Source: Pythium myriotylum
Lineage: Eukaryota > Oomycota > Peronosporomycetes > Pythiales > Pythiaceae
Direction of reading: 5' to 3'
NCBI GenBank assembly: GCA_023091665.1
Contig: JALJCQ010000031.1
Coordinates: forward strand, 868,001-932,000
DNA length: 64,000 nt
The translations under genes and the position numbers were made by a program. This document shows, piece by piece, positions 11,287 through 20,323 of this stretch (positions within the stretch are counted from its first letter, which is position 1; the number at the start of each line of letters is the position of its first letter). Under the pieces are notes generated by a model. The model searched no databases. It was not told the DNA's origin and saw nothing but the letters and a program-made list of their open reading frames with translations.

Positions 11287-11316
11287 TCTCTCTCTCTCTC
11301 TCTCTCGCTCCCTCTC
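11287..11316 (+). repeat. CT microsatellite in myosin 5' flank
   Basis: A pyrimidine tract of about 14 CT units lies 30-55 bases before the myosin start codon. Similar CT/GA tracts precede other genes in this window (18659-18679, 38237-38265). Confidence 0.7.
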
Positions 11317-11321
11317 GCTCC

Positions 11322-11337
11322 TCATTCCGCGATCGCG
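11322..11337 (+). promoter_or_regulatory. Possible oomycete initiator (Inr) for the myosin gene
   Basis: TCATTCCGCGAT resembles the oomycete initiator consensus (TCA(T/C)TYYNCA(A/T)TT), though the final A/T-rich part fits poorly. It sits about 22 bases before the ATG, which suits the short leaders typical of these organisms. Confidence 0.3.
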
Positions 11338-11343
11338 CGCGCC

Positions 11344-14300
11344 ATGGACGTCGGCGCCGAGGTCGAGGTCCTGCGCGACGGCGTCTGGACGCGCGGCGTG
11401 CTCATCGACCGGTACGAGAGCCCGATCGACGTGGCCGGCGCCGTGGCCACCGTCAAGTTCGACGACGGCTCGGTGCGCGACGTGAGCGTGGCCGCCGACC
11501 CGAGCAAGCCGTCGCCGGGCGTGCGCCTGCGCGAGGCGGCGCTCGACGACGCGCTCGACGTCGACGACCTCACGTCGCTCGTCGAGCTCAGCGAGAGCAC
11601 GCTGCTCTCGGCGCTCGAGTGCCGCTTCCGGCGAGACAAGATCTACACCAACACGGGCACCATCCTGCTCGCCGTGAACCCGTTCCAGAAGCTCCAGGGC
11701 ACCTACGACCGCAACGTGCTCCAGCGGTACATCGACAGCTTCGAGGCGCAGGCGGCCGGCGAGCCCGACTCGCCCGGAGGACGCCGACGCAGCTCGCAGC
11801 CGAGACGGCGCAGCTCGGCGCCGACCACGGCAGGAGGCGCGCCGCTGCCGCCGCATGTCTACCAGGTCGCCGGCGAGGCCTACCGACAGATGCTCAGCGG
11901 CATGAACGGCATGCTGAGCGACCAGAGCATCCTCGTGAGCGGCGAGAGCGGCTCCGGCAAGACCGAGTCCACCAAGTTCCTCATGCAGTACCTCGCCGCA
12001 CAGGCCGGCGGCGCGCAGCCGTTCAACCCGGGCCAGTCGCAGAACGGAAGCCAGCACGGCATCGCCGCCAAGGTGCTGCAGACCAACATCCTGCTCGAGT
12101 CGTTCGGCAACGCGCGCACGCTGCGCAACGACAACTCGAGTCGCTTCGGCAAATTCATCAAGCTCCACTTCACCAGCAGCGGCAAGCTCACAGGCGCCAG
12201 TATCCAGACCTACTTGCTCGAGAAAGTACGCCTCGTCTCGCAGTCCAAGGGCGAGCGCAACTACCATATCTTTTACGAAATGTCCATGGGCGCCTCCGCG
12301 GCACAGCGCCAACGCTGGCGGCTCGACCCGCCGCCCAACAACCCGCTGCCCATGAGCTCAGGCGACGAAGCCGGCGACCTGCCCGAGGCCATGCGCCAGT
12401 TCCTCCACTACCGGTATCTGAACCAGAGCCAATGCTACAAGCGCCACGACGGCGTCGAAGACCGCGAGATGTTCCAGCGGGTACACGATGCGCTCGAGGT
12501 CGTGGGCTTCACGCCCTTCGAACAGGACGGCATCTTCGACCTGCTGGCCGCGCTCATGCACGTCGGCAACCTCACATTCGAGCACGACGATCGAGAATCC
12601 ACGGTGCGCGCCTCGACCTCGACAGCCACAGATCTTGCTCCGAGCTGTATATGGTCTCGGGACGCTGCAGCCCATTTGCTCGCGGTTGACGCCATGCAGC
12701 TCGAGCGTGCACTGAGTGTCCGCAAGATTCGCGCCGGCACCGACTTCGTGAGCGTCAAGCTGTCGGCCGAGCAGGCCAACAATGCACGCGACGCTCTCGC
12801 TAAGGCGCTCTACGGTCGCCTCTTCGACTGGATGGTCGGCAAGATCAACGAGTTCCTGAAGATGGACGACTCGCAAAAGTCCAAGGGCCACTTTATTGGC
12901 ATCCTCGACATTTTCGGCTTCGAGGTGTTCCCACACAACTCGTTCGAGCAGCTGTGCATCAATTTTGCAAACGAGACGCTGCAGCTACAGTTCAACGACT
13001 ACGTGTTTAAGATGGAGCAGCAAGAGTACGAGGCACAGGGCGTCGATTGGAAGTATGTCGAGTTTTTGGACAACCAGGACTGCGTGAACCTCATCTCCCA
13101 GCGCCCGTACGGCATCCTGCCGCTCATCGATGAGGAGTGCTTGATCCCGAAAGGTAACGACATGACGTTCGCGTCGAAGGTGTATAAGGCGTGGGACGAG
13201 AATGCGCGTTTCACGGCTTCGCGGATCCAGAAGGCGAGCGGAAACTTCACGATCATTCATTACGCCGGACCTGTCGAGTACTCGACGCGTGGATTCCTGG
13301 AAAAGAACAAAGACACGCTGCACCAAGAGGCCGTAGACCTGTTGGTATATTCACCTCGCGAAGGAAGCTTCACGAGGACATTAAATGAGGGAGGCGGCTT
13401 CCGTCCACGCGACAAGGCCTCTCCTCGCCAGCGTGCAGCAGCGAACAAGCAGCGTGGAGCCAGTGTCGGTTGGCAGTTCAAGGAACAGCTCACAGATCTG
13501 CTTGAGACGCTTCATCAAACGAACCCTCACTACGTGAGATGTCTCAAACCGAACGACGCGTGTGAAGCTCGAATGTTCTCGCGCGATCGAGTCATGAACC
13601 AACTTCGATGTAATGGCGTGATGGAAGCAGTGCGAGTGGCTCGTGCCGGGTACCCGATCCGTGTGCCTCACGAGGAGTTTGTTGGACGATACTTCTGCCT
13701 AAAGCGAGTGCGTAACACGCTCGATTCGACCAAGGCGCTTTCGGACCGGAGCCTAAACGAGCGTGGCTCGTCAAGCTCTGAGCTGGTGGTTGCCGAGGCT
13801 AAGGAACTGTTGCGAGATTTATTGGTGTACCTGCCCAAAGAACCCAACCAGGAGGCGCAAAGCGCTTTCGAGAACTCGGACCAGGTCCAGTTCTCCACAA
13901 GGTGCATCTCGGTCGGAGTTCAAATGGGTTTCACGAAGATGTTTCTGAAGAAGACAACGTACGATGCTCTCGAGGACATGCGCGCTAAGCGTCTTCGCCG
14001 TCACATGATCAAGGTTTACCACGCTGTACTGTGCGTCACGGCCCGTTGCCGCTTTCTGCGGTACCGCCGTGCTGTGCAGTCGATCCAGGTTGCCTTCCGG
14101 TATCGTCAAGCGACCAAGCAGCGACGGCTACGGAAGCTGCAACAAAACGCGCGGATAATCCAGGCGAACTTGCAGATGGTGCGCCGGAGGAACCAGTACC
14201 GAAGATTTCTCTGTGCGGTCAAGTTTCTCCAGTGTCGTTTCCGGTATCGCACGATCCAGATGCGCAAGCGTCGTGCTCAGAGCGAACGAGCAGCGCAGGC

Positions 14301-15693
14301 CGAACGAGAACGACAGGCACAGTTGGCGCGCCAGCGCGAAGCTGAGCGCGAAGAGATGGAGCGCCGAAAGCGCGAGCAGCAAGAGCAGCAGCCTCTTCAA
14401 TTCAAGGACAGCTACACGGCCTCGTCCGACAGCTCTTCTGAAGCCTCGCTCACATCCAACGACGTGGAAGGTTCGGGTTACAACTCGGCTTCGTCCGAGG
14501 ACACGTTCCCGTACAACGACCAGCAGCCGTACCGCAAGCACACGCTCAAGACTGTGGACGAGGGGAGCAACCAGCTCATGCCGCGCAAGTTCTCGGCCAA
14601 CTCGTCGCACCGCCCCAGCCAGATCAACAACATCCGTCCGTTGGAGCACCCGCCGCGTGCACTGTCGAATCATCGCGTCTCGCGTACGTTCAGTGATGCC
14701 TTGTACAACCACCAGCAGCACGCGCAGTCGATGATGCCGCACCGAGCAAGTGTGGCTCAGCCGCCGCGCAAATCCTCGTTCCGCAGCACTCGCAGCTCGC
14801 GCACGGTCGCGCTGCCGCGCCTGGACGTTGTGCAGCAGACCCAGTGGGTGAACGACGAGGACCGTTTCAGTTGCCACATTTGCAACAAGCGGTTCAACAT
14901 GTTCAAGCGCAAGCACCACTGCCGTGCATGTGGCGAGGTCATCTGCAACAGCTGCTCGCTCTATCACCGCATCCAGAACCGCTCCATGCGAGTCTGCGTC
15001 TCGTGCGTGGCCTTCCACTCGCTCGAGAGCCCGACGGCCTCGTCGACCAAGTCGACCTCGCGTGGCGTCGTGGGCGGCTTCAGCGCCAACCGCAAGACCT
15101 CGACGGGCTCCAACTTTGAGCTCGCTCGCAGCGAGGGCAGTGCGGGCAGTTGGATGAACGCGTGGCCCGAGCCGCCGTACCCAGATGACGAAGACGAGCG
15201 GTTGACCTGTCTGCGCGAGCTCAACATCCGGGATCTCGCGACGTCGGGCAAGTTCAACATGTACTGCGAGGTCGCAGCCAAGACGATGAAGTGCCCGATC
15301 GCGTACGTGAGCATCATCGAGGACGAGGAGCAGATCCTCGTGGCCAACATCGGCATGGCCCACACGACGCTGCCTCGCGAGCTCTCGTTCTGTGCCCACA
15401 CGATCTGCCAGCCGAACGTGCTGGTCGTGCTCGACACCAAGAACGACGACCGCTTCCGCGAGAACCCGATGGTCAAGGGCGACAAGGGAGCCGTCAAGAT
15501 CCGCTACTACGCCGGGGCCACGATCTTCTCGCGAGACGGCCACGCCCTGGGCACCGTGGCCGTGCTCGACACCAAGCCTCGTCGGGAGGCCGACCAGGAA
15601 CACATTGGCATGCTCCAGCACCTGAGCTTCCTCGCGAGCGAGAAGATGATGCAGAGCACGATCGTCGAGGACAGCGACAGCGAGCTGCTCTGA
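11344..15693 (+). CDS. Unconventional myosin with IQ motifs, FYVE zinc finger and GAF domain
   Basis: Single exon of 1449 residues starting MDVGAEVEVL at 11344. The frame is open 114 codons further upstream, but that part is low complexity. The SH3-like N-terminus (VEVLRDGVWTRGVLI) precedes the motor. The motor has P-loop GESGSGKTEST at about residue 200, switch I NNSSRFGKF at about 264, switch II DIFGFE at about 522 and the actin-binding LKPND region at about 733. A Ser/Arg-rich insertion interrupts loop 1 (residues about 140-165). Residues about 900-1000 are IQ-like and basic coiled coil. A canonical FYVE finger (residues about 1167-1222) has the WVND, RKHHCRAC and RVCVSC signatures that bind PI3P on endosomes. 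A GAF-type domain closes the protein (about 1286-1432). It is probably an endosome-linked actin motor; the GAF ligand is unknown. Myosins with FYVE tails are typical of oomycetes. Confidence 0.95.
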   Translation: MDVGAEVEVLRDGVWTRGVLIDRYESPIDVAGAVATVKFDDGSVRDVSVAADPSKPSPGVRLREAALDDALDVDDLTSLVELSESTLLSALECRFRRDKIYTNTGTILLAVNPFQKLQGTYDRNVLQRYIDSFEAQAAGEPDSPGGRRRSSQPRRRSSAPTTAGGAPLPPHVYQVAGEAYRQMLSGMNGMLSDQSILVSGESGSGKTESTKFLMQYLAAQAGGAQPFNPGQSQNGSQHGIAAKVLQTNILLESFGNARTLRNDNSSRFGKFIKLHFTSSGKLTGASIQTYLLEKVRLVSQSKGERNYHIFYEMSMGASAAQRQRWRLDPPPNNPLPMSSGDEAGDLPEAMRQFLHYRYLNQSQCYKRHDGVEDREMFQRVHDALEVVGFTPFEQDGIFDLLAALMHVGNLTFEHDDRESTVRASTSTATDLAPSCIWSRDAAAHLLAVDAMQLERALSVRKIRAGTDFVSVKLSAEQANNARDALAKALYGRLFDWMVGKINEFLKMDDSQKSKGHFIGILDIFGFEVFPHNSFEQLCINFANETLQLQFNDYVFKMEQQEYEAQGVDWKYVEFLDNQDCVNLISQRPYGILPLIDEECLIPKGNDMTFASKVYKAWDENARFTASRIQKASGNFTIIHYAGPVEYSTRGFLEKNKDTLHQEAVDLLVYSPREGSFTRTLNEGGGFRPRDKASPRQRAAANKQRGASVGWQFKEQLTDLLETLHQTNPHYVRCLKPNDACEARMFSRDRVMNQLRCNGVMEAVRVARAGYPIRVPHEEFVGRYFCLKRVRNTLDSTKALSDRSLNERGSSSSELVVAEAKELLRDLLVYLPKEPNQEAQSAFENSDQVQFSTRCISVGVQMGFTKMFLKKTTYDALEDMRAKRLRRHMIKVYHAVLCVTARCRFLRYRRAVQSIQVAFRYRQATKQRRLRKLQQNARIIQANLQMVRRRNQYRRFLCAVKFLQCRFRYRTIQMRKRRAQSERAAQAERERQAQLARQREAEREEMERRKREQQEQQPLQFKDSYTASSDSSSEASLTSNDVEGSGYNSASSEDTFPYNDQQPYRKHTLKTVDEGSNQLMPRKFSANSSHRPSQINNIRPLEHPPRALSNHRVSRTFSDALYNHQQHAQSMMPHRASVAQPPRKSSFRSTRSSRTVALPRLDVVQQTQWVNDEDRFSCHICNKRFNMFKRKHHCRACGEVICNSCSLYHRIQNRSMRVCVSCVAFHSLESPTASSTKSTSRGVVGGFSANRKTSTGSNFELARSEGSAGSWMNAWPEPPYPDDEDERLTCLRELNIRDLATSGKFNMYCEVAAKTMKCPIAYVSIIEDEEQILVANIGMAHTTLPRELSFCAHTICQPNVLVVLDTKNDDRFRENPMVKGDKGAVKIRYYAGATIFSRDGHALGTVAVLDTKPRREADQEHIGMLQHLSFLASEKMMQSTIVEDSDSELL

Positions 15694-16336
15694 GATTTTA
15701 AGTAAGTCGTTGTGTGTGTTGAATTTTTTAGAGGCGCGCAAAATTAATATTTTTGCCAGTTGGAGCTGCTTTTTTTTGTTCGAAGACTAGTATCTGGGTC
15801 GATCTGGACCTAATTGGGTTCAGGAGCCCACTTGCGACACGGGGGGCCCAAGATATTCCTGGCGAGAGAGATATCCTCGATAACTTATACTTGTCTAAAG
15901 TGTTACTATCGATAAGTTCCTAACTTGGCTTCACTATACGGTATGGAGTGAAAAGTGGTGTCCTTTCTGTGCAGATGAAACTGACGATTGCGCTCACGCC
16001 AGGGACTTGGTGAAAGTCGTAAAATGTACCCTTCACATTTGGCGAAGGACTTTTCGTCTCTACGTCCCTCCCCCTTATTCTGCAATCATTCGACGCTCAA
16101 CCGCGTTGAAGTTGCTCATTCAAGGTCGGAAAGCTGGCCCTTTTCGCGCGCGCCGAGAGGAAATCCGACATGCGAAACTTTTCGTTACCTCACTCTTCCT
16201 TCTGAGGACGAGGAGGTCTGCGACACCAGCGCCGGGATCTTGAGCAGAGCCCTTCTCATCGGGCTCTCTTCCGCCCGTCAGAGAGAGAGAGAGAGACTGC
16301 CATCCAGTCCCCAAGAGCCTCGACGAGCGTGAGCCC
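15694..16336. other. Intergenic between myosin and first PX gene
   Basis: About 640 bases, AT-richer than the flanking genes, with a GA microsatellite near 16282-16296. No gene or RNA is recognised. Confidence 0.5.
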
Positions 16337-17659
16337 ATGAACAGCTCCCGCGGCTCCTCGTTCTCGGCGTGGCCGCTGCGCGTCGCGGTCATCGGCGCGC
16401 AGACCGCGGCGCCCGAGAGCGCCAAGCCCTACACGGTGCGTTCGTGGGCGAGAGAAAAGAGGCGGGAACGAGGTCGCTGACGGACCACTGGGGTTATGGG
16501 CAGGTCTACCGCACGGTCGTGACGTTCGAAGGCCAGTGCTACGAGCGGCTCCTGCGCTACAGCCAGTTCCTCTGGTTCTACAAGAACGTACGTGGCGCGA
16601 CTAGTGCGAAGCGCCCGGGATTGGACTAGTGGGGGGCGCTGACCGAGGTTCTTTGTGGGTTGAGCAGCTCAAGTTCCAGGACAAGAGCAAGGTCAAGGTG
16701 GCGTTCCCGAAGAAAAAGTGGTCGCGCAAGGGCTCGCTGGAAGATGACGTCATTGAAGAGCGGCAGGTCAAGGTAGGTCGTTCGTCGCGCTCGTGGGAGA
16801 GGAGAGATTTAATCTCGGACGAGAAGCTCACACGGTGTGGTTGATATCTCAGCTCAACGAAATCATGAAGGAAATGGGGCGGAAAGAATTGACGCCGCAG
16901 AGCGAGCAGTGCCTGATGAAGCTGCTCAAGATCGGCAAGTTTGACGACGGCACGGGCCGCGTGTCCGACTTTTCGATGATGAGACCGTTGACGTCGTACC
17001 CCAAGAGCGAGCGAAGTGGCGCGCTGGAAGCCGTTCCCGAAGAGGATGAAAGCGACAGGAACCGCTCCAAGTCGACTAATCAGGTGGAAGCCTCGTCCAC
17101 GCTCGTAGTATCGTCGTTGGAAGTCCCGACGTCGAACGCGACGACGGTGCTCACCGACGAAGAGCGGTCTGTGGTCGGGTCGCAGCCGCGCGCCGTCGAC
17201 GTGGGCCACGAAGATGCCGTGATGGCCCAAGCGGCCGTCACATCCGACGCGAGGGCCGCTGCAGGAAGCAAGAACGCCGACTCGCGCAACTCGCAGTCGG
17301 GATGTGGTTGCAAGTCGACGTCGTCGATCACTCCGTCCCAGTCCGCAGGCAAAGTGCTCAACCGCCCTCCGGTCCAAGCGAGCCAGTCGTTGCCTGCGCC
17401 TTATCACGCCAAGCAAACTGAGCTTGCCGGCAGCGTTCCAACGCGTGCGAACGCCCCAACCGCCGTGCTCACCACCAACGAGTCGTCGCAGTTTGGACAG
17501 GCGATCTTCGACCGCACGTTGTCCCCCGAGAAGAAGTATCGCGATCGCATTAGCACGCAGTTGAGCATGATCTCTCGCTTGCTCTCCGAGGCCGAGACGG
17601 AAGACATGGATTCGGCCCGCTCGATCCAGACGCAACCGTCGCTGCCGCTGACGGCGTAA
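16337..17659 (+). CDS. PX-domain protein (phosphoinositide binding)
   Basis: Four exons: 16337-16435, 16504-16587, 16668-16772 and 16853-17659, all phase 0, giving 364 residues. The start MNSSRGSSF at 16337 is the first ATG in frame with the domain. The PX domain spans residues about 12-125: LRVAVIGAQ, then YRTVVTFEGQCYERLLRYSQ with the RYSQFLWFYKN signature (the Arg contacts the 3-phosphate of PI3P in the family), AFPKKKW as the proline-loop equivalent, and IEERQVKLNEIM as the helix. The rest, about 240 residues, is Ser/Thr/Ala-rich and probably disordered, ending with a small basic helix (KKYRDRISTQLSMISRLL). It is likely a peripheral endosomal protein. It lies downstream of the FYVE myosin on the same strand, but a 640-base gap makes a separate transcript likely. 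Confidence 0.87.
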
Positions 17660-19044
17660 GACCTAGACGATCCTTGGTGCAGTCGGCTGCGTGGGGGTTT
17701 TCCCGACGACCGCGTTGCCCTTTGGTCAGGCCTTCCCGCTCAGCTGCGCGCTCCCTTCGACCTCCGCAATTGCCGTCAGACCAGACTTAGCGTGACTGTC
17801 GTCCGGCGTCCGCTCCACTCGAATCACCCACCCACCGCTCACTTCGGCCTCGCCTCCCTCGCTCACCGAGGCAACTGGGGGTCTCGTCCCAGTCCTTTCT
17901 CTATTTATCCCGTGCAGACTGCCTTTTTCCCGTTGCAATCTCATCTACTTGTACTACGTTGCCCTCGTCGTTCGTTATCCACTTGGAAATCTCCGTGAGT
18001 TGCACTCGATCGAAGAGGCAACTCCCTCGCGCATGGAGACGGCAGGCACGGAGGGTGGCCATCAATAACTCAATAAATATATTGATGAGATGGCTTCACG
18101 CGAGCCAACGAAACCAACGAAATGCCAAAACACGGTGATCGTGGCGCTGGCCACGTTTTCGGATCACGACGTCGTGTCGTGGGCCACAGAAAGGCCACCC
18201 CGTGGCCCGTCTGGTCGCGCCAACGTCACGACGTGGACCACCCTGTGGCGAGCGTCAGCTGGCACTGGTCTATCGATTCCTCGCGACTGACCAGTTCTGG
18301 ACTCATTTCTACCAATCAAAAGCCGTTACTCGACAGTGTCTTCGCCACGAAAGTCTGCTAGATTTCCAAAACCAGGTGATCGTTTCCGTATCCACTCCAA
18401 ACCACGGTCCTCCAGCACCCTTCCCACAAACCCCACTCCCTTACAACCCAACCCCTTTTTGGAAATCTCGCCGCCGGGGCCTGCCCTGGCCCTCGCGACG
18501 GGCGACACGCACGCTCGCGACGCCGTGCAAATCAGCAGCGACGCCAGTGACTGGAGTGGCTGCCGTGTCGACAGTCGGCGACAGCCGCCCTCCTTCGACG
18601 CCCCAAGGGTCGATGACGTCGAGCCCATGGGGTCTCGCTCCTCCCCGCCCACTTCTCCTTCTCTCTCTCTCTCTCTCTTGCTCTCTCGCCTCCTTCTCCC
18701 TCCTCCGCTGAGAGGCCTCCCCCATTCCATTCGCCTTCTGTTCTTTGAGCCAGCTGGCCCGTCGCGTCATCTCTGGTCGCCGCGTTCTTTGTTCTCGGCC
18801 GCCACGCTTCCATCAGCTCCCATCAACCATCAATCACCGCCGCCCCCTCGGCCTTGACAGCGCGCCTTCTCTTCCCTTCCCCTCCCACTCGCTCTTTCCA
18901 GCCCCTCCCCCAAGCGAAGCAAACCACCGCAACACCTAAACCACTCTTCTTCTCCGGATCCCTCCCCCTTCCCCTCCCATCCGTCCGTCCGGACTACTCT
19001 TTCCAACAAGTCGACACCAAGAGAGAGAGAGAGCTCCCGAGTGG
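17660..19044. other. Intergenic, 1.4 kb, between the two PX genes
   Basis: No coding potential is supported; open frames here are short and without domains. A CT microsatellite lies at 18659-18679, and the 3' half is pyrimidine-rich (long C/T tracts to 18990), typical of the leader side of the following gene. Confidence 0.5.
18659..18679 (+). repeat. CT microsatellite
   Basis: About ten CT units in the pyrimidine-rich leader region before the second PX gene. Confidence 0.7.
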
Positions 19045-20139
19045 ATGGTCTCGCCCGACGACGCCGCGCGCCACCGCTCGCTCCGCGGCGCGCTCGCCGG
19101 CGCCTCGCTGCGCCGCCCGCCGCGCCGCCCGCTCGCCGACGACGACGACGACCTCGAGCTCCCGGTCGTGCGCTCCAAGCCGCTCTCGTCCGCCGACAGC
19201 ATCGCAAAGTTCCACCGCGTGCGCGTCGCCACCGACCTGCGCCCCCACTGGCCGCGTCCTAGCTCTTCTTCTGCTCCGTCGCCGTCGCCGCCGCTGCCTC
19301 GCTCGCCTCGCCCTCGCAAGCGCCCGTCGTCGACTTCTTCTTCGTCCTCTTCCTCGTCCAAGGGGACGCCGAATCCGTTCACGACGGCGTCGCGCCCGAC
19401 GGCGTTCCAGCGGCCCAAGGCCTCGACGCCCAAGGAGCTCCAGCGCCACGCGCGGCTCTCGTCGCTCGTGCTCCACTCGGTCACGCCGCGCGAGGCCTCG
19501 GCGCACCCGCTCGCGCCGTCGTCGTCGTCGTCGTCGTCGTCCTCTTCGTCTTCGTTCACCGAGTACGACGTGGTCGTGGAGAATGTGCGCGCGTCGCAGA
19601 TCTGGCAGGTCTCGCGGCGCTTCTCGGCCTTTGTCCAGTTCCGCCACGAGCTCACGGCGCTCTTCGCCGTGCCCCACTGCCACCACTGCACGGCCATGCA
19701 CGCGCGCCTCGACGCGCTCCACGACGACTTCCCGGCCAAGCGCCTCTGGGGCTCGCGCAAAAAGTCGGTCACGGCCCAGCGCGCCGCCAAGCTCGAGAGC
19801 TATCTCCACGGGCTGCTGCTGCTCGCGTCCAAGGCCCACACCAAGCAGTGCCGCCTCGTCGCCGCGAGCTTCGCCATGCACGTGCGCGGCTTCCTCACGG
19901 TCGAGTCGACGCGCTTCCACGGCATCCCCGGCGGCGGCTTCGGCCGCTGCATCCCCTCGCTGCTGCAAGAGCTCTCGGTGCCCAACACGGGCGCCGTGCT
20001 CGTCGCGAACACCTCGCGCCGGCCGCTCGCGACCATCCAGGAGCACGACGCCGCGCCCTGGGGGCTCGCGCTGCTCGAGAAGGAAGAGGACGACGAGACC
20101 GAGGACGAAGACGACGAGTCGCCGAGCCACGCCAAGTAG
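19045..20139 (+). CDS. PX-domain protein with poly-serine linkers
   Basis: Single exon of 364 residues; ATG at 19045 follows a GA tract. Residues 1-165 are basic and Ser/Pro/Arg-rich, with two serine runs encoded by TCG/TCC repeats. The PX-like domain is residues about 170-265: FTEYDVVVENVRASQIWQVS, then SRRFSAFVQFRHEL. This carries the RR(F/Y)S core of PX domains, followed by FPAKRLWGSRKK and AAKLESYLHGLLLLASK as the C-terminal helix. A Cys/His pair cluster (PHCHHCTAMH) sits in the variable loop and could bind metal. The C-terminal 100 residues end in an acidic tail (EKEEDDETEDEDDE). The product presumably binds phosphoinositide membranes. It has no sequence similarity to the other PX gene here beyond the domain. 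Confidence 0.82.
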   Translation: MVSPDDAARHRSLRGALAGASLRRPPRRPLADDDDDLELPVVRSKPLSSADSIAKFHRVRVATDLRPHWPRPSSSSAPSPSPPLPRSPRPRKRPSSTSSSSSSSSKGTPNPFTTASRPTAFQRPKASTPKELQRHARLSSLVLHSVTPREASAHPLAPSSSSSSSSSSSSFTEYDVVVENVRASQIWQVSRRFSAFVQFRHELTALFAVPHCHHCTAMHARLDALHDDFPAKRLWGSRKKSVTAQRAAKLESYLHGLLLLASKAHTKQCRLVAASFAMHVRGFLTVESTRFHGIPGGGFGRCIPSLLQELSVPNTGAVLVANTSRRPLATIQEHDAAPWGLALLEKEEDDETEDEDDESPSHAK

Positions 20140-20323
20140 ATCCAATCCACGCAGCAGCAGCAGAAGAAGACCCAAGTAGTTGTAGGAAAGTACAAGTAGA
20201 ACCACGTCTCGATTGCCTTCGGTCCAAACGGAAGACCGCGGGCTCCTAGCAAGAGAGACGGAGAGAGAAGGAGGAGAGCACGACCACCCTATTTAATTTA
20301 CAGTCAAGACGGATTGGCGTCGT

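Larger units (their letters stand above)
10195..11343. other. Divergent intergenic region between renalase-like and myosin genes
   Basis: About 1.15 kb shared by two divergently transcribed genes, so it should hold both promoters. It has several GGGTAGGG blocks (10694-10815), G/C runs and a CT microsatellite (about 11287-11316). The frame of the myosin is open upstream to 11002, but that extension is low complexity. Confidence 0.5.

Noticed and set aside
10866..12689. A 607-codon plus-strand frame overlapping the myosin start
   Set aside because: Wrong frame relative to the motor; composition is Arg/Ala/Pro shadow.
14128..15741. A 537-codon minus-strand frame opposite the myosin tail
   Set aside because: Antisense shadow; FYVE and GAF domains are clearly on the other strand.
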